NCBI GenBank assembly: GCA_020025475.1 | Contig: JAHHSA010000022.1 | Coordinates: 1-26,654 of the forward strand | Reading direction: 5' to 3' | Origin: Oscillibacter sp. | GTDB lineage: Bacteria > Bacillota > Clostridia > Oscillospirales > Oscillospiraceae | DNA: 26,654 nt | Shown here: piece after piece, positions 15,473 through 24,187 of the stretch | How the letters are laid out: each line of letters opens with the position of its first letter | How positions within the stretch are numbered: the first letter of the stretch is position 1 | The notes under the pieces: model-generated | What the model was told of the DNA's origin: nothing | The model's database searches: none | Seen by the model: the letters and a program-made list of their open reading frames with translations, nothing else | Position numbers and translations under genes: made by a program

Positions 15473-15527
15473 AGGGCAGCGGAAGAGCCTCTATATGCAG
15501 GAGGTGATTTTGCTGTGCCTGGCTTTT
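15469..15527 (+). terminator. Leader hairpin/attenuator upstream of the GDPD gene
   Basis: AGCCAGG (15469-15475) pairs with CCTGGCT (15518-15524), continued by CAGC/GCTG, with an inner CCTC/GAGG stem; a short TTTT follows. The T run is weak, but the arrangement (shared element running into the 5' arm, hairpin, then the gene) repeats that of the other two leaders. Confidence 0.55.
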
Positions 15528-15587
15528 CTGCATCAGAACCAGAATGCGTGGGACGTTTAAGGACATGAGAGATAAGGTGAGAGCGAT

Positions 15588-16325
15588 ATGAAATGCAGAA
15601 ACTATGCACACAGAGGGTTTAGCGGCAGCTATCCGGAAAACACCATGCTGGCATTTGAAAAGGCGCTGGAAGCTGGCTGTGAGGGAATGGAGTTTGATGT
15701 GCATTTGACGCGTGATGGCCAGGTGGTCATCATCCACGATGAGACCATCGACCGCACTTCCGGCCAGACCGGCTGGGTGAAGGATATGACATACGAAAAA
15801 CTTTGTCAGGTGGATTTCTCCTATAAGTTCAAGGGGCTGGTGGAGTTTCAGAGAATCCCGACCCTGCGGGAGTATTTTGAACTGGTGCAGGACCGGGATA
15901 TTCTCTCCAACATTGAGCTGAAAACCGGCGTCTGGGAGTATCCCGGCATTGAGCAGGCAGTGTATGATCTAATCCGGGAGTATCACATGGAGCAGAAGGT
16001 GTGCATTTCCTCGTTCAACCATCACTCCGTGATGCGGATGAAGGCCATTGACCCTTCTCTGATGTGCGGGTTCCTGTCTGAGACCTGGATCCTGGATGCA
16101 GGCGCCTATGTGCGCGATCACGGCGTGGAGGCATATCATCCGCATTTTAAAATGCTGACCGAGCCAGAACTGGCGGATCTGAAGGCACACGGCTGCCAGA
16201 TCAACACCTGGACGGTTAATGAGGATGCGGACATCGACTGGATGATCCGCAGTGAGGTGGATGGCATTATCTCCAACCATCCCGACCGGGTGGCTGCCCA
16301 TTTAAAGGCTGCGGGACTGCGCTGA
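15588..16325 (+). CDS. Cytoplasmic glycerophosphodiester phosphodiesterase (GDPD)
   Basis: The 245-residue enzyme is a full-length TIM-barrel GDPD with AHRG at residues 7-10 (catalytic H8, R9), the metal pair in MEFDVHL (E35, D37) and the second catalytic His in IIHDE (H50). Later family motifs are NIELKTG, ISSFNH and INTWTVNEDAD. It hydrolyses glycerophosphodiesters to glycerol-3-phosphate and the free alcohol. There is no signal peptide, so it works on internal substrate. The ATG at 15588 has AAGGTGAG upstream. It is monocistronic, with its own promoter, GlpP-like leader and strong terminator, and is divergent from glpP. Its product feeds the adjacent GlpA pathway. Confidence 0.93.
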   Translation: MKCRNYAHRGFSGSYPENTMLAFEKALEAGCEGMEFDVHLTRDGQVVIIHDETIDRTSGQTGWVKDMTYEKLCQVDFSYKFKGLVEFQRIPTLREYFELVQDRDILSNIELKTGVWEYPGIEQAVYDLIREYHMEQKVCISSFNHHSVMRMKAIDPSLMCGFLSETWILDAGAYVRDHGVEAYHPHFKMLTEPELADLKAHGCQINTWTVNEDADIDWMIRSEVDGIISNHPDRVAAHLKAAGLR

Positions 16326-16361
16326 TTTGGTGCTCTGCTTGGCAAGCTGTCGCCGATGAGT

Positions 16362-16401
16362 GCGGAGCGCATCGCATATTTGCGATGCGCTCCGCTTTTT
16401 T
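16362..16401 (+). terminator. Rho-independent terminator after the GDPD gene
   Basis: A perfect 15-bp GC-rich stem (16362-16376 with 16381-16395) has a four-base loop and six following T residues. The long minus-strand operon converges on it from the other side and shows no separate terminator of its own. Confidence 0.95.
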
Positions 16402-16461
16402 GTGTATGGGAGACCTGCTATTTCGACTGGAACCGTGGGTCGGAGCGAACCGCCTGTTCAC

Positions 16462-17193
16462 TCATTCCACAGAAGGTGTGTAGCAGTGGAGATGGCAATT
16501 GCGCAGCAGCTTCATGCGCTCAAACTTCGTGTGCTCTTCGTTGGTCAGGTCATTGAGCGCAATGGCTTCCATCAGCTCGTCAATACCCTGGGACTGGTGG
16601 CAGGCAATGGCGGCGCACTTCTTCTCGTAAAAGTCGGCAATGTTGATGTCAGTGTTGGCTTTGTCCGTATAGTATTGACCCAGAATGGGGGTGTGCCAGG
16701 TGTTGTTGTACCGCTTGCCATCCTCTCTGGGGGGATAGAAATCACAGGAAGCGTCCATGACAGCGAAACGAACTGCGTAGCCAACCTTGATGTGGTCACT
16801 GTGGCACTCGTTTTCGAGGGTGGGATCGCAGCTGAACACGGCATCGGGACGCAGCTCCCGGATATAGGGCACCAGGGCCATGGAAATCTCATGGACGGAG
16901 GCAGTCGTCTTATCTGCAAAGCCCAGGAAGGCCACATGTTTTGCACCCAGCACTTCACAGGCGTTCAATTCTTCCCGCTGGCGGATTGTCTCTTTGCCGT
17001 CGGCGGCACCATCACAGAAGCGGTCGTCGGTGACTGTGATGACAAAGACCTCAGCCCCCTGATGAATCAGGCGGGCCATGGTGCCGCCAGCGGCGATTTC
17101 ATTGTCGTCAGGATGGGGCTGGATGAATAGAGCACGGTGTACCCCCTCCAGCGTGGGGGCCTTGCGCTGTGCCTGGATGATAGAAAAATCCAT
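16462..17193 (-). CDS. PIG-L family (GlcNAc-inositol-type) deacetylase
   Basis: The 243-residue protein shows the PIG-L/LmbE zinc motif PHPDDNE (residues 26-32) and the distal HSDH (metal His) motif near 133-136. The family removes acetyl groups from N-acetylglucosamine in molecules such as GlcNAc-inositol (MshB) and GlcNAc-phosphatidylinositol, plus bacillithiol and chitobiose variants; some members act on other amides. The ATG at 17193 has TGAGGT upstream. It is the last gene of the minus-strand operon, 114 bases after the sugar kinase gene. Together with GDPD, GH4 and kinase neighbours it suggests a catabolic role on an acetylated amino-sugar head group, which is inference. Confidence 0.85.
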   Translation of the reverse strand: MDFSIIQAQRKAPTLEGVHRALFIQPHPDDNEIAAGGTMARLIHQGAEVFVITVTDDRFCDGAADGKETIRQREELNACEVLGAKHVAFLGFADKTTASVHEISMALVPYIRELRPDAVFSCDPTLENECHSDHIKVGYAVRFAVMDASCDFYPPREDGKRYNNTWHTPILGQYYTDKANTDINIADFYEKKCAAIACHQSQGIDELMEAIALNDLTNEEHTKFERMKLLRNCHLHCYTPSVE

Positions 17194-17307
17194 AATGAAA
17201 CCTCATTTTCTCTAGGACATATCTTCCGCCATTAGTTTACACAGCGGGAGATTTTACGTGAGCGGTACGACTTTCCAATGAAAAAACGTACGTATGGGGA
17301 GGCTTGG

Positions 17308-18237
17308 TCAGGACAACAGGGACTGATAGCGCTGTGCCTTTTCCAACAACTCCTCTTCGGTGCAGAAGGCGGTGAGGCAGCCAACGGCAGTCACACATTT
17401 TCCACCGGTGATATTGCCGTAGAGCACGCATTCAGCCAGGGAGCGGCGGTGGTACAGGCCGTAGAGGAAGCCCGCCAGGAAGGCGTCTCCAGCACCGGTG
17501 GAGTCCCGATGTATATATTCCGGAATCACGGGGATGACCTGCTGCACGCCGTTTTCACGGATCAAGCAGCCGGCGCTGTCCAGCTTGACCACGACCTGGG
17601 GGAAGAAGTCCTCCAACACGCAAGCCGCCGCCTCCGGGGAGTCGGTGCCGGTGATTTTCATGGCCTCCTGCTGATTGGGAACATAGTAATCCGCCAGCTC
17701 CAGCAGGGGACGGTAGTTCTCAATGCAAAGGTTATCATCCCAGCCGGTGTCCAGGGTCAGGAGGGTGCCCTCCTTGTGCAGCTGCTCATAGACCTCCGGA
17801 AACCGAGGGTCCATGGCACAGATGCGGGCTCCCCGGGATTGCTCGAGAAGTTGCTGGCGCATATCGTCCGTGATAGTCAGTTCGTCCGAGTAAGAGACAA
17901 AGGTGCGGTCCCGGGGTGTGAGCATTACGGCGGTGACATTCAGCGGAATCTTGCCGGTGTTTGGTGTGAGGTTGAAGGGCTCTGCGCCCACCGCCTGAAA
18001 CTGCTCGCGGGCAAAGCGGGAGAAGAGATCGTCTCCCAGGCAGGTCTGCATGCGGATGGGAACCCCAAGCCGACCCAGATTGAGCAGTGTGGCAGGCATG
18101 CCGCCGCCCATTTGCAGGGAAAATTCCTGGGCAAACAGCTCGCGGCCTTCCTCCGGCACCCGGGGCAGGCCGGAGAAGATCAGATCCACATTGACGCTGC
18201 CTGCGCCGGCAACAAAGCCCTTGTTATTTCCAGCCAT
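17308..18237 (-). CDS. PfkB-family carbohydrate kinase
   Basis: The 309-residue protein is a ribokinase-fold sugar kinase: the substrate-side Gly region GGGMPATLLNLGRLG, PNQQEAM in the middle and the ATP/anion-hole motif STGAGDAFLAGFLYG with catalytic Asp near the C-terminus. Substrate cannot be assigned; family members phosphorylate ribose, fructose, inositol, tagatose-6-phosphate and others. I chose ATG 18237 (GCGGGG nearby, 14-base overlap with the GH4 gene) over ATG 18252, which lacks a ribosome site. It is translationally coupled to GH4, so it probably phosphorylates the sugar or polyol that GH4 releases. Confidence 0.88.
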   Translation of the reverse strand: MAGNNKGFVAGAGSVNVDLIFSGLPRVPEEGRELFAQEFSLQMGGGMPATLLNLGRLGVPIRMQTCLGDDLFSRFAREQFQAVGAEPFNLTPNTGKIPLNVTAVMLTPRDRTFVSYSDELTITDDMRQQLLEQSRGARICAMDPRFPEVYEQLHKEGTLLTLDTGWDDNLCIENYRPLLELADYYVPNQQEAMKITGTDSPEAAACVLEDFFPQVVVKLDSAGCLIRENGVQQVIPVIPEYIHRDSTGAGDAFLAGFLYGLYHRRSLAECVLYGNITGGKCVTAVGCLTAFCTEEELLEKAQRYQSLLS

Positions 18238-19588
18238 CGCTGTACCCCGCATTTAAAGCAATATAGGAATCCACCAGCTTCACAGCCAGGGAGTAGGAGT
18301 TAACCAGGGGATGGAGTGTCAGGCAGTCAATGGCGGCTGCTCGGCTCTTCTCACGGATGGCCTTGGAGGCCAGACGCTCATAGGCCTTTACCCGCCGGAT
18401 CAGCTCCAGGGTCCGCTCATCCGCATCGGGCACCGGATGGGGCTTGCAGCCGTCTCGGGTGATGTCGCAGGTGATCTCTACAATGTCGTCGTCCTTCAGA
18501 CCGGGAATGGCCCCCCGGTTGGGCGCACAGAGGATCATGCTGCCTTCCTTCCCGGATTCCACAATGTCGATAAACCGCAGGGCCACACCTGCGTAACCGC
18601 CGGCATCGGGGGAGAACACATCAAAGTGCCAGGCTTTGTTGCGGCGGATGCCAGTCTCATTGGCCATGTAGGCATCTTCCCGGCGGCCATACCACTTCTC
18701 AAAGCACTTCAGGCAGCTTTCAAAGTCGTTTTCAATGTCCAGATGGGACAGCTCCTCCGTCATCTGGCGATTGATGTCCTCAATGACCTCACCGCGGGTC
18801 TGCGGAGCGTGGAGAATATTGGACACAGCCTGCTCCCGGTAATAGAAGTAATAGAGATACTCGTTGAGCACGCAGCCCATGTGGCGCAGCAGGTCCTTGC
18901 CGAAAAAGCGCATATCAGTCTCGCCGTAGGCATCGTCCCGCTCAATCAGCTCGGGCATGATCTCCTTCCCGTCAATTTTGATGGAGCGAAAGAAGGACAG
19001 ATGATTCAGGCCGTAGCACTCGCCGGCAATGTGGTCCGCACCCACCCCGTAGAGGTCCGCAAACTGGTGCAGCATGCCGCTGGGGGCGTCGCAGATGCCG
19101 TAGGTGAAGTCATATCCCATGTCACGCAGGGTCTGAGAGACTACACCGGCGGGGTTGGTGAAGTTGAATACCTTCACAGAGGGCTTGGCGTGCTTGCGAA
19201 TCAGTTCGCAGTATTCCGCCAGGGCGGGCACGGAGCGCATGGCAAAGGACAATCCGGCGGCGCCGGTAGTTTCCTGCCCCAATACACCGTTGGCAAGGGC
19301 AATGCGCTCCTCCCGGACGCGCATATGGTCACCGCCCACACGGATGGTGGTAATGATGTAGTCCGCATCCTTCACGGCGTCTACCGCGTCGGTGGTCAGG
19401 CGGAATTTCAGGGATGCGTTGAGCATCCGGGAGACGTGGGCGGCCAGTCCGCCGTAGATGCGGAGCTTCTCCGCATCGTTGTCCATAAAGACCAGCTCGG
19501 TGATGTGAAGCTCTGCGGCCTTCTGGGCGATACTCTTTGCCAGGAACATGGAGCGGACACCGCCACCGCCAATCACAGTCAATTTCAT
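18224..19588 (-). CDS. Family 4 glycosidase (NAD- and metal-dependent GH4)
   Basis: The 454-residue enzyme has the GH4 Rossmann start VIGGGGVRSMFLAKSI, the NFTNPAG segment, the metal-site region GICDAPSG (Cys) and GLNHLSF (His). GH4 enzymes cleave alpha- or beta-glycosides by an NAD-mediated redox step, usually on 6-phosphorylated sugars but also on free galactosides and glucuronides. There is no PTS system here, and import is by an ABC transporter, so a non-phosphorylated or glycerophospho-linked substrate is more likely. AAGGAG lies 12 bases before the ATG. It is 20 bases after the metallohydrolase gene and overlaps the kinase gene. Confidence 0.9.
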   Translation of the reverse strand: MKLTVIGGGGVRSMFLAKSIAQKAAELHITELVFMDNDAEKLRIYGGLAAHVSRMLNASLKFRLTTDAVDAVKDADYIITTIRVGGDHMRVREERIALANGVLGQETTGAAGLSFAMRSVPALAEYCELIRKHAKPSVKVFNFTNPAGVVSQTLRDMGYDFTYGICDAPSGMLHQFADLYGVGADHIAGECYGLNHLSFFRSIKIDGKEIMPELIERDDAYGETDMRFFGKDLLRHMGCVLNEYLYYFYYREQAVSNILHAPQTRGEVIEDINRQMTEELSHLDIENDFESCLKCFEKWYGRREDAYMANETGIRRNKAWHFDVFSPDAGGYAGVALRFIDIVESGKEGSMILCAPNRGAIPGLKDDDIVEITCDITRDGCKPHPVPDADERTLELIRRVKAYERLASKAIREKSRAAAIDCLTLHPLVNSYSLAVKLVDSYIALNAGYSDGWK

Positions 19589-19608
19589 GGTAAATGGATT
19601 CTCCTTTG

Positions 19609-20586
19609 TTAAATGTCTGCGTAGATGGGGCTGGTAATTGCCAGCCTCTGTTCTGATGCGCCGGTGTAGCTGCCCAACAGCTCCACCCGCAGCCAGCCGG
19701 GGGAGAGGATCTCCCGGAAGGTCACCGGCTCGCCGGTGTAGGGCACCTCCTGGAGGGGAGCGCCGTTTGCGGTCAGGCGCACACGGTCAATGTGGATCTG
19801 ATGGCGGCTCCAAAGCTCCCGCCGCTCGGTTTCTGCGATTTGAACCGTCAGCTCCGCCTCCCCGGCGTGTACGGTGTCGCCCAGACCGAAGCAGGCTCCA
19901 CCCTGGTGCAGCTGGATATCCAGCGTGGGGCCCAGGGTGACATAGGTGCGTCCGGCACGCAGAGCGTCCAGAGCGCTGGAGATGGAGGGAGCACCGTCAA
20001 TCCCTAAATAGGTGGCGGTCAGCAAGGGCACTTTGCCGGGTTTGTCCGGACCGTGCCAGTCCCGGCCAGCGGAGAGGGCCAGATGGTGTCCCTGATTGAG
20101 CAGATTGTCGTACCAGGGAAGGGCCAGAATATTTTTCGCACGGGTGTGGGGATCGGGCTCGGACCAGACTTCCACGTAGTTTACCAGATCCCAGCGGGTG
20201 ACCCGAAACTCCCAGTTGCAGCCGCACATGAGGGGAGAGCCCACTTCACAGGGATGGGCTACGCCCACCACGCCGCCGATGCTTTGAATCTCTGCCAGAG
20301 CCTCGTCGATGGTGTCAGGGGTGACAAAGCGCCAGTCGACGAACCGGTTGCCGCCCAGCACCAGCATGTGACCGAAAAAGGTGGTCCATTCAATGCCGGG
20401 AATGGCCAGGCAGGTCCGCTTTTGCAGCTCCTCCGTAATTTCCAGATAGCCTGTAACAGCGTTGTGATCGGTCAGGGCCATGCCTGTGTAGCCGTAGGCG
20501 GCCACGCTCTCCAGCAGCTGCGGCACTGTGAAGGTGCCATCACTGTGCTGGGTGTGGCAGTGCAGTTCAAAGGGCAGGTATTGCAT
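19609..20586 (-). CDS. CehA/McbA-type PHP-domain metallohydrolase
   Basis: The 325-residue protein starts directly with the PHP metal motif ELHCHTQHSDG (H9, H11, D16) and continues with LTDHN (D, H), AHPCE and SAGRDWHG, all metal ligands of the CehA/McbA family. The C-terminal part (about 230-325) is beta-rich with REILSPGWLRVELLG. PHP enzymes act as phosphoesterases or ester hydrolases; the group is best known from carbaryl hydrolase, but most are uncharacterised. I chose the ATG at 20586 with AAGGAG nine bases upstream over the TTG at 20589. It overlaps the upstream gene by 20 bases. Given the operon, a phosphodiester or phosphomonoester substrate is a fair guess. Confidence 0.85.
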   Translation of the reverse strand: MQYLPFELHCHTQHSDGTFTVPQLLESVAAYGYTGMALTDHNAVTGYLEITEELQKRTCLAIPGIEWTTFFGHMLVLGGNRFVDWRFVTPDTIDEALAEIQSIGGVVGVAHPCEVGSPLMCGCNWEFRVTRWDLVNYVEVWSEPDPHTRAKNILALPWYDNLLNQGHHLALSAGRDWHGPDKPGKVPLLTATYLGIDGAPSISSALDALRAGRTYVTLGPTLDIQLHQGGACFGLGDTVHAGEAELTVQIAETERRELWSRHQIHIDRVRLTANGAPLQEVPYTGEPVTFREILSPGWLRVELLGSYTGASEQRLAITSPIYADI

Positions 20587-21055
20587 CAATGCTCTCTCCT
20601 TCTTCTAATCCGTAAGCATCCAGGGTGAAATCCACCGTTCCTACCACAACGGCCTGAACGTGGAGTACGATTCGCCACGCTCCGGGGGTCACTGTCTGGG
20701 GGGCGAAGCCATAGGAGGACCCGCGGGAGGAAATGATGATGGTCTGTTCCGGCGGATGCCGGTGGGCGCAGCCCACATATTCGCCCTCCTTGTCCAGAGA
20801 GAGTGTGACAAAATTCAGAAGCTGGGTGTATTCCTTCATATCCTCCTCGGTCAGCTCATAACCGGCCGGGAAGTATTTTTTGACACAGGCCTGAATCTGG
20901 GGCATGATAATTTCTTTGTCCCGAATGTATTTGGGGCCGTAGTGGAAATGAATGACCAGAGAATCATACGCCTGATCCACCTGAAAGGGGAGGAGAATAT
21001 TTTTACGCACATCCTCTACGGAGAACACAAGATCCTGATGAAGCAGTTTTTTCAT
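20567..21055 (-). CDS. Stand-alone beta-sandwich-like domain of the CehA/McbA type
   Basis: The 162-residue protein has no signal peptide or catalytic motif. Its C-terminal part (TIIISSRGSSYGFAPQTV, then TPGAWRIVLHVQAVVVGTVD, then FTLDAYGLE) resembles the beta-sandwich that precedes the PHP domain in many CehA/McbA proteins (the RG...G...ATPG...PGxWxxxLG pattern). Here it is encoded separately and overlaps the PHP gene by 20 bases, so the two chains probably form one complex. The ATG at 21055 has GAAGGA 10 bases upstream; the GTG at 21073 lies in the hairpin without a ribosome site. The resemblance is by eye. An HHxx-type metal role for the YVGCAHRH segment is possible. Confidence 0.6.
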   Translation of the reverse strand: MKKLLHQDLVFSVEDVRKNILLPFQVDQAYDSLVIHFHYGPKYIRDKEIIMPQIQACVKKYFPAGYELTEEDMKEYTQLLNFVTLSLDKEGEYVGCAHRHPPEQTIIISSRGSSYGFAPQTVTPGAWRIVLHVQAVVVGTVDFTLDAYGLEEGESIDAIPAL

Positions 21056-21073
21056 AGTAATTGGTTCCTTCAC

Positions 21074-21114
21074 AAAACAGGGAGAAGAAAGTGCACCTTT
21101 CTTCTCCCTGTTTT
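21074..21114 (-). terminator. Intercistronic 18-bp hairpin between transporter and enzyme genes
   Basis: Positions 21074-21091 pair perfectly with 21097-21114 around a five-base loop, with TTTT on the 3' side for minus-strand transcripts (within the stem). It lies between the last permease gene and the sandwich-protein gene. It would act as a partial terminator or mRNA-processing/stability element that sets transporter expression above enzyme expression. Confidence 0.65.
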
Positions 21115-21124
21115 CAAAATTTCG

Positions 21125-21973
21125 TCAGTTCTTCTCCCAATCTTTCTCTTTCAGATTTGTATAGATATACACGCCTGCGGAGACAGAACAGATCAGGAAG
21201 ATGATAAATGACATTGCTGCAGCGCGCTCGTAGCGCAGGTACTTATTAAATTGATCAAACAACACAATGCCCAGCATCTTGGGGTGGTTTCCGCCCATCA
21301 GGTAGGGAGTTGTGAAGGAACCCACATTGGACATGAATACAAAGGTGGCGGCAATGACAACATCCTTCATGGACAGGGGCAGGATCATACTGCGGAAAAC
21401 ACGCAGCTTGCTGGCACCCACATCCCGTGCACTCTCAATGATGGAGTCCGGGATAGCTCCCAGACCCGCAGTGATCATCAGAGCGGCGAAGGGAATGTTG
21501 AACCAGAGGTTCATGGTGATCATACCGCTGGCGTGATACATCATGCCAGGCTTGAAATCATATCCAAACAGCTGAGAAATGCGGTTGAGCAGACCGGAGT
21601 CGCGGATCACGGTGATCATGGCGTAGACGGCCACCATGCCGGGGATGAATCTGGGAAGCAGGTACAGGTTGCCGATCAGACGGGAAATCCTGGACTTTAC
21701 AAATCGCAGATAGAGTGCCAGCATATAGGCCAGGACAATGGCCAGGACCACTGTAACCACCACAACAAAGAGCGTGAAGAGAATATTGGTCAGCTCCTTG
21801 GGGGTCTGGAAGAAATACTTGTAGTTGTCAAGCGTGAAGCCACCTGTATCCGGGTTTGTAAAACTCAATTTAACAGCCGACAGGATCGGCCAGGCGACAA
21901 CCAGCATAACCACCAGAAAAGATGGCAGGACCAGTCCATATGCAGTCAGCCGTTCTTTACACAATTTACTCAT
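21125..21973 (-). CDS. ABC transporter permease (PotB/CysTW-like)
   Basis: The 282-residue protein has six predicted membrane helices, starting with GLVLPSFLVVMLVVAWPIL. It has the EAA-loop ESARDVGASKLRVFRSMILPL at about 193-213, which docks to the ATPase. This is the BPD_transp_1 permease fold of polyamine/iron/sugar-phosphate-type importers. A GAGGTG ribosome site is 6 bases before the ATG. It is the last transporter gene, 31 bases after the binding protein; the second permease gene is at the other end, at 24188-25036. Substrate is unresolved, and neighbouring GDPD suggests a glycerophosphodiester. Confidence 0.9.
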   Translation of the reverse strand: MSKLCKERLTAYGLVLPSFLVVMLVVAWPILSAVKLSFTNPDTGGFTLDNYKYFFQTPKELTNILFTLFVVVVTVVLAIVLAYMLALYLRFVKSRISRLIGNLYLLPRFIPGMVAVYAMITVIRDSGLLNRISQLFGYDFKPGMMYHASGMITMNLWFNIPFAALMITAGLGAIPDSIIESARDVGASKLRVFRSMILPLSMKDVVIAATFVFMSNVGSFTTPYLMGGNHPKMLGIVLFDQFNKYLRYERAAAMSFIIFLICSVSAGVYIYTNLKEKDWEKN

Positions 21974-22004
21974 TTATCACACCTCGGATACAGTAATGAT
22001 GGGA

Positions 22005-23174
22005 TTAGCCGAGCGTACCGATTTCGTTATCCCAGCGCTCGTTGAAGCTGGTAACCAGCTCGCCGATGGAGAGAATGCGGAAGTTGGATACATCCAGATC
22101 CTTTAGATCTTCGAAGCCAGTCATATCCATGTTGCTTACATCCACCAGAGGAATGGCTGCCATCTGCTTGACCATCAGCTCCTGGGCGGTGTCACTCAGG
22201 ATGTAGTCCATGAAGGCGTAGGCACCCTCAGGGTTGGAACCAAAGGTGGGGATGGTCATGGACTGGACGCTGCCAGTGAAGGAGGGATTGATGGTGGCGA
22301 GCTTAATGTGCTCGGGAACAGTGCCTGCGGCACGCTGGCTCAGCAGCATGTCAGCCCACATGGGGCACATATCAATCTCGCCCTGTGCCAGCAGATCCAG
22401 AGCACCCTGGTTCTTGTTGGGGTAGACGACAGAGCCGCCGGACTGATACATATAGGGATGCAGTTCCTTCAGAATCTCGAAGCCCTTGTCCCACTGCTCC
22501 ATCCAGACAGGATCGTTGGAGACCATGGCAGCGGGGTCGTCGATCTGGTTGTAAATCGTGGTATAGACGAAGGAGTCGCCAGCGCCGCCGGTGCCGGGGG
22601 TGTTATAGGAGAAGCGACCGGGATGATCCTTAATCCACTGATACAGCTCCTCAGTGGTGGTGGGAACCTTGTCAACCGCTTTGGAGTTGTAGGCGAGAAT
22701 GACAGTGGTACCGCGGTAGGGCTGGGTGTAATCGGGGGCAACAGCGGATTCAGCCGCCACCTTGCTGGAGTTGGGGATCTTCGTTTTGTCCAGCTTCATG
22801 AAAGCCTCCTCACCGATGAGGGACATCACTTTGGACAAATCATCGCCGCCCAGGTCCACCAGGTCATAGTCGGTGTTCTTCTGGTCAGCCTTGTAAGCGG
22901 CAGCCAGCATATCGGGCAGAGCCTGTCCGCCGGTACCAGAAAGCATGAAATTCAGTTCAACCTCATACTGGTCTTTGTACTTGGAATTGGTGTTGAAGTC
23001 CTGGGTCAGAACCTCAAAGATCTGACGAACGTTGTCGGAGCCGGATGCCCACAGATGAACCGTGCTCTTGCCGTCCTGATTCTCAACGGGGGAGTCTCCG
23101 TTCCCGCCGCATGCCACCAGAGACAGGGACATGGCCAGGGCCAGAGCTGTTGCAAGGATTCGCTTCATTTTCAT
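22005..23174 (-). CDS. ABC transporter solute-binding lipoprotein (family 1-like)
   Basis: The 389-residue protein has a lipoprotein signal peptide with lipobox LVAC near residues 19-22, so it would be anchored outside the membrane. The mature part reads as a periplasmic-binding type II fold: STVHLWASGSD at the start, RGTTVILAYNSKAVDKVPTT, and PEGAYAFMDYILSDTAQEL near the end. It resembles the YnjB/PhnS-type ligand-binding group, used for small anionic or polyol ligands, but the ligand cannot be predicted. A GAAAGGAAG ribosome site precedes the ATG. It lies between ATPase and second permease genes, and is probably the best handle on the operon's substrate. Confidence 0.9.
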   Translation of the reverse strand: MKMKRILATALALAMSLSLVACGGNGDSPVENQDGKSTVHLWASGSDNVRQIFEVLTQDFNTNSKYKDQYEVELNFMLSGTGGQALPDMLAAAYKADQKNTDYDLVDLGGDDLSKVMSLIGEEAFMKLDKTKIPNSSKVAAESAVAPDYTQPYRGTTVILAYNSKAVDKVPTTTEELYQWIKDHPGRFSYNTPGTGGAGDSFVYTTIYNQIDDPAAMVSNDPVWMEQWDKGFEILKELHPYMYQSGGSVVYPNKNQGALDLLAQGEIDMCPMWADMLLSQRAAGTVPEHIKLATINPSFTGSVQSMTIPTFGSNPEGAYAFMDYILSDTAQELMVKQMAAIPLVDVSNMDMTGFEDLKDLDVSNFRILSIGELVTSFNERWDNEIGTLG

Positions 23175-23206
23175 GATTGATTGCTTCCTTTCTTCTTTTG
23201 TGCTTT

Positions 23207-24169
23207 TTAAAAAATGTGCTTTTTGAGGAATCTGAGATGAACGGAGTCACCAGTGGCATATTGCTCTGCCACCTCACGATCCACGAAACACTTGACGACG
23301 ATCGGCCCGCACTGGACGTTGATCTCCACATAGTGTCCGAGAACCATGATGGTGCGGATGGTGCCCTGGATATCCGCGGACTCACTGGTAATTTCGACAT
23401 CCTCGGGGCGAACGGCAATGGTTTGATTCCCGTTTTCAATGAAATTCATCTCGCCGATGAAGGATGCCACATATTTCGTCTTGGGATTGTCATAGATCTC
23501 TGTGGGGGTGCCGACCTGCTCGAACTTTCCCTTATTCATCACCACAATACGGTGGGAGAGGGCCATGGCCTCCTCCTGATCGTGGGTGACGAACACGACC
23601 GTGATGCCAAGCTCGGCCTGGATTTTTTTCAGCTCTTCACGCATCTGCTGACGGATCTTGGCATCCAGAGCGGAGAAGGGCTCATCCAGCAGCAGGACGG
23701 AGGGCTTGAGCAGCAGGGAGCGCGCAATGGCAATGCGCTGCTGCTGACCGCCGGAGAGCTGTGCAGGATACTTCTTTTCAAAGCCCTGCATGGAGACCAG
23801 AGCCAGATGCTTGTCGATCTCCTTTTTAATCTGCTCCTTGGGCATTTTCCGCAGCTTCAGACCGAAGGCCAGATTTTCGTATACCGTCATGTGGGTCCAG
23901 AGATTGTAGCTCTGGAACACCATTGCGGTGGGCCGCTTTTCCGGCGGGAGGTTGATGATAGACTGATTGTCAATCAAAATATCACCAGAGGTGACATCCA
24001 GGAAACCGCCAATGGTACGCAGGATGGTGGACTTGCCGCAGCCGGAAGGGCCCAGCATTGTCACAATCTCCTTCTCATAGATTTTTAAATTGATATGCTC
24101 AACGCCGTCATTGCTGTTATAGCGCTTGGTCATATCCCGAATTTCCAGTTTTACATTACGTTCAGCCAT
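23207..24169 (-). CDS. ABC importer ATPase (PotA/UgpC-like)
   Basis: The 320-residue ATPase has a complete set of motifs: Walker A GPSGCGKST (40-48), signature LSGGQ (138-142), Walker B VLLLDE (158-163), D-loop SALDA and H-loop VTHDQEEAMA. A C-terminal TOBE-like regulatory domain (about 240-320) contains AVRPEDVEI. This domain plan is that of MalK/UgpC/PotA importer ATPases, so the transporter is an uptake system. It starts 18 bases after the upstream permease gene with GAGGG before the ATG. It is 32 bases from the lipoprotein gene. UgpC in E. coli serves glycerol-3-phosphate and glycerophosphodiester import, in keeping with the GDPD next door. Confidence 0.93.
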   Translation of the reverse strand: MAERNVKLEIRDMTKRYNSNDGVEHINLKIYEKEIVTMLGPSGCGKSTILRTIGGFLDVTSGDILIDNQSIINLPPEKRPTAMVFQSYNLWTHMTVYENLAFGLKLRKMPKEQIKKEIDKHLALVSMQGFEKKYPAQLSGGQQQRIAIARSLLLKPSVLLLDEPFSALDAKIRQQMREELKKIQAELGITVVFVTHDQEEAMALSHRIVVMNKGKFEQVGTPTEIYDNPKTKYVASFIGEMNFIENGNQTIAVRPEDVEITSESADIQGTIRTIMVLGHYVEINVQCGPIVVKCFVDREVAEQYATGDSVHLRFLKKHIF

Positions 24170-24187
24170 AGTTTGAATCCCTCACTC

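Noticed and set aside
15362..15568. 68-codon plus-strand frame before the GDPD gene
   Set aside because: It spans the promoter, the shared leader element and the hairpin of the GDPD leader; the ribosome site is poor and the leader explanation accounts for the sequence.
17194..17216. A CTAGAGAAAATGAG string upstream of the PIG-L gene, resembling the glp leader element
   Set aside because: It overlaps the ribosome site, lacks the following GCC...GCA part and has no hairpin after it, so it is probably chance.
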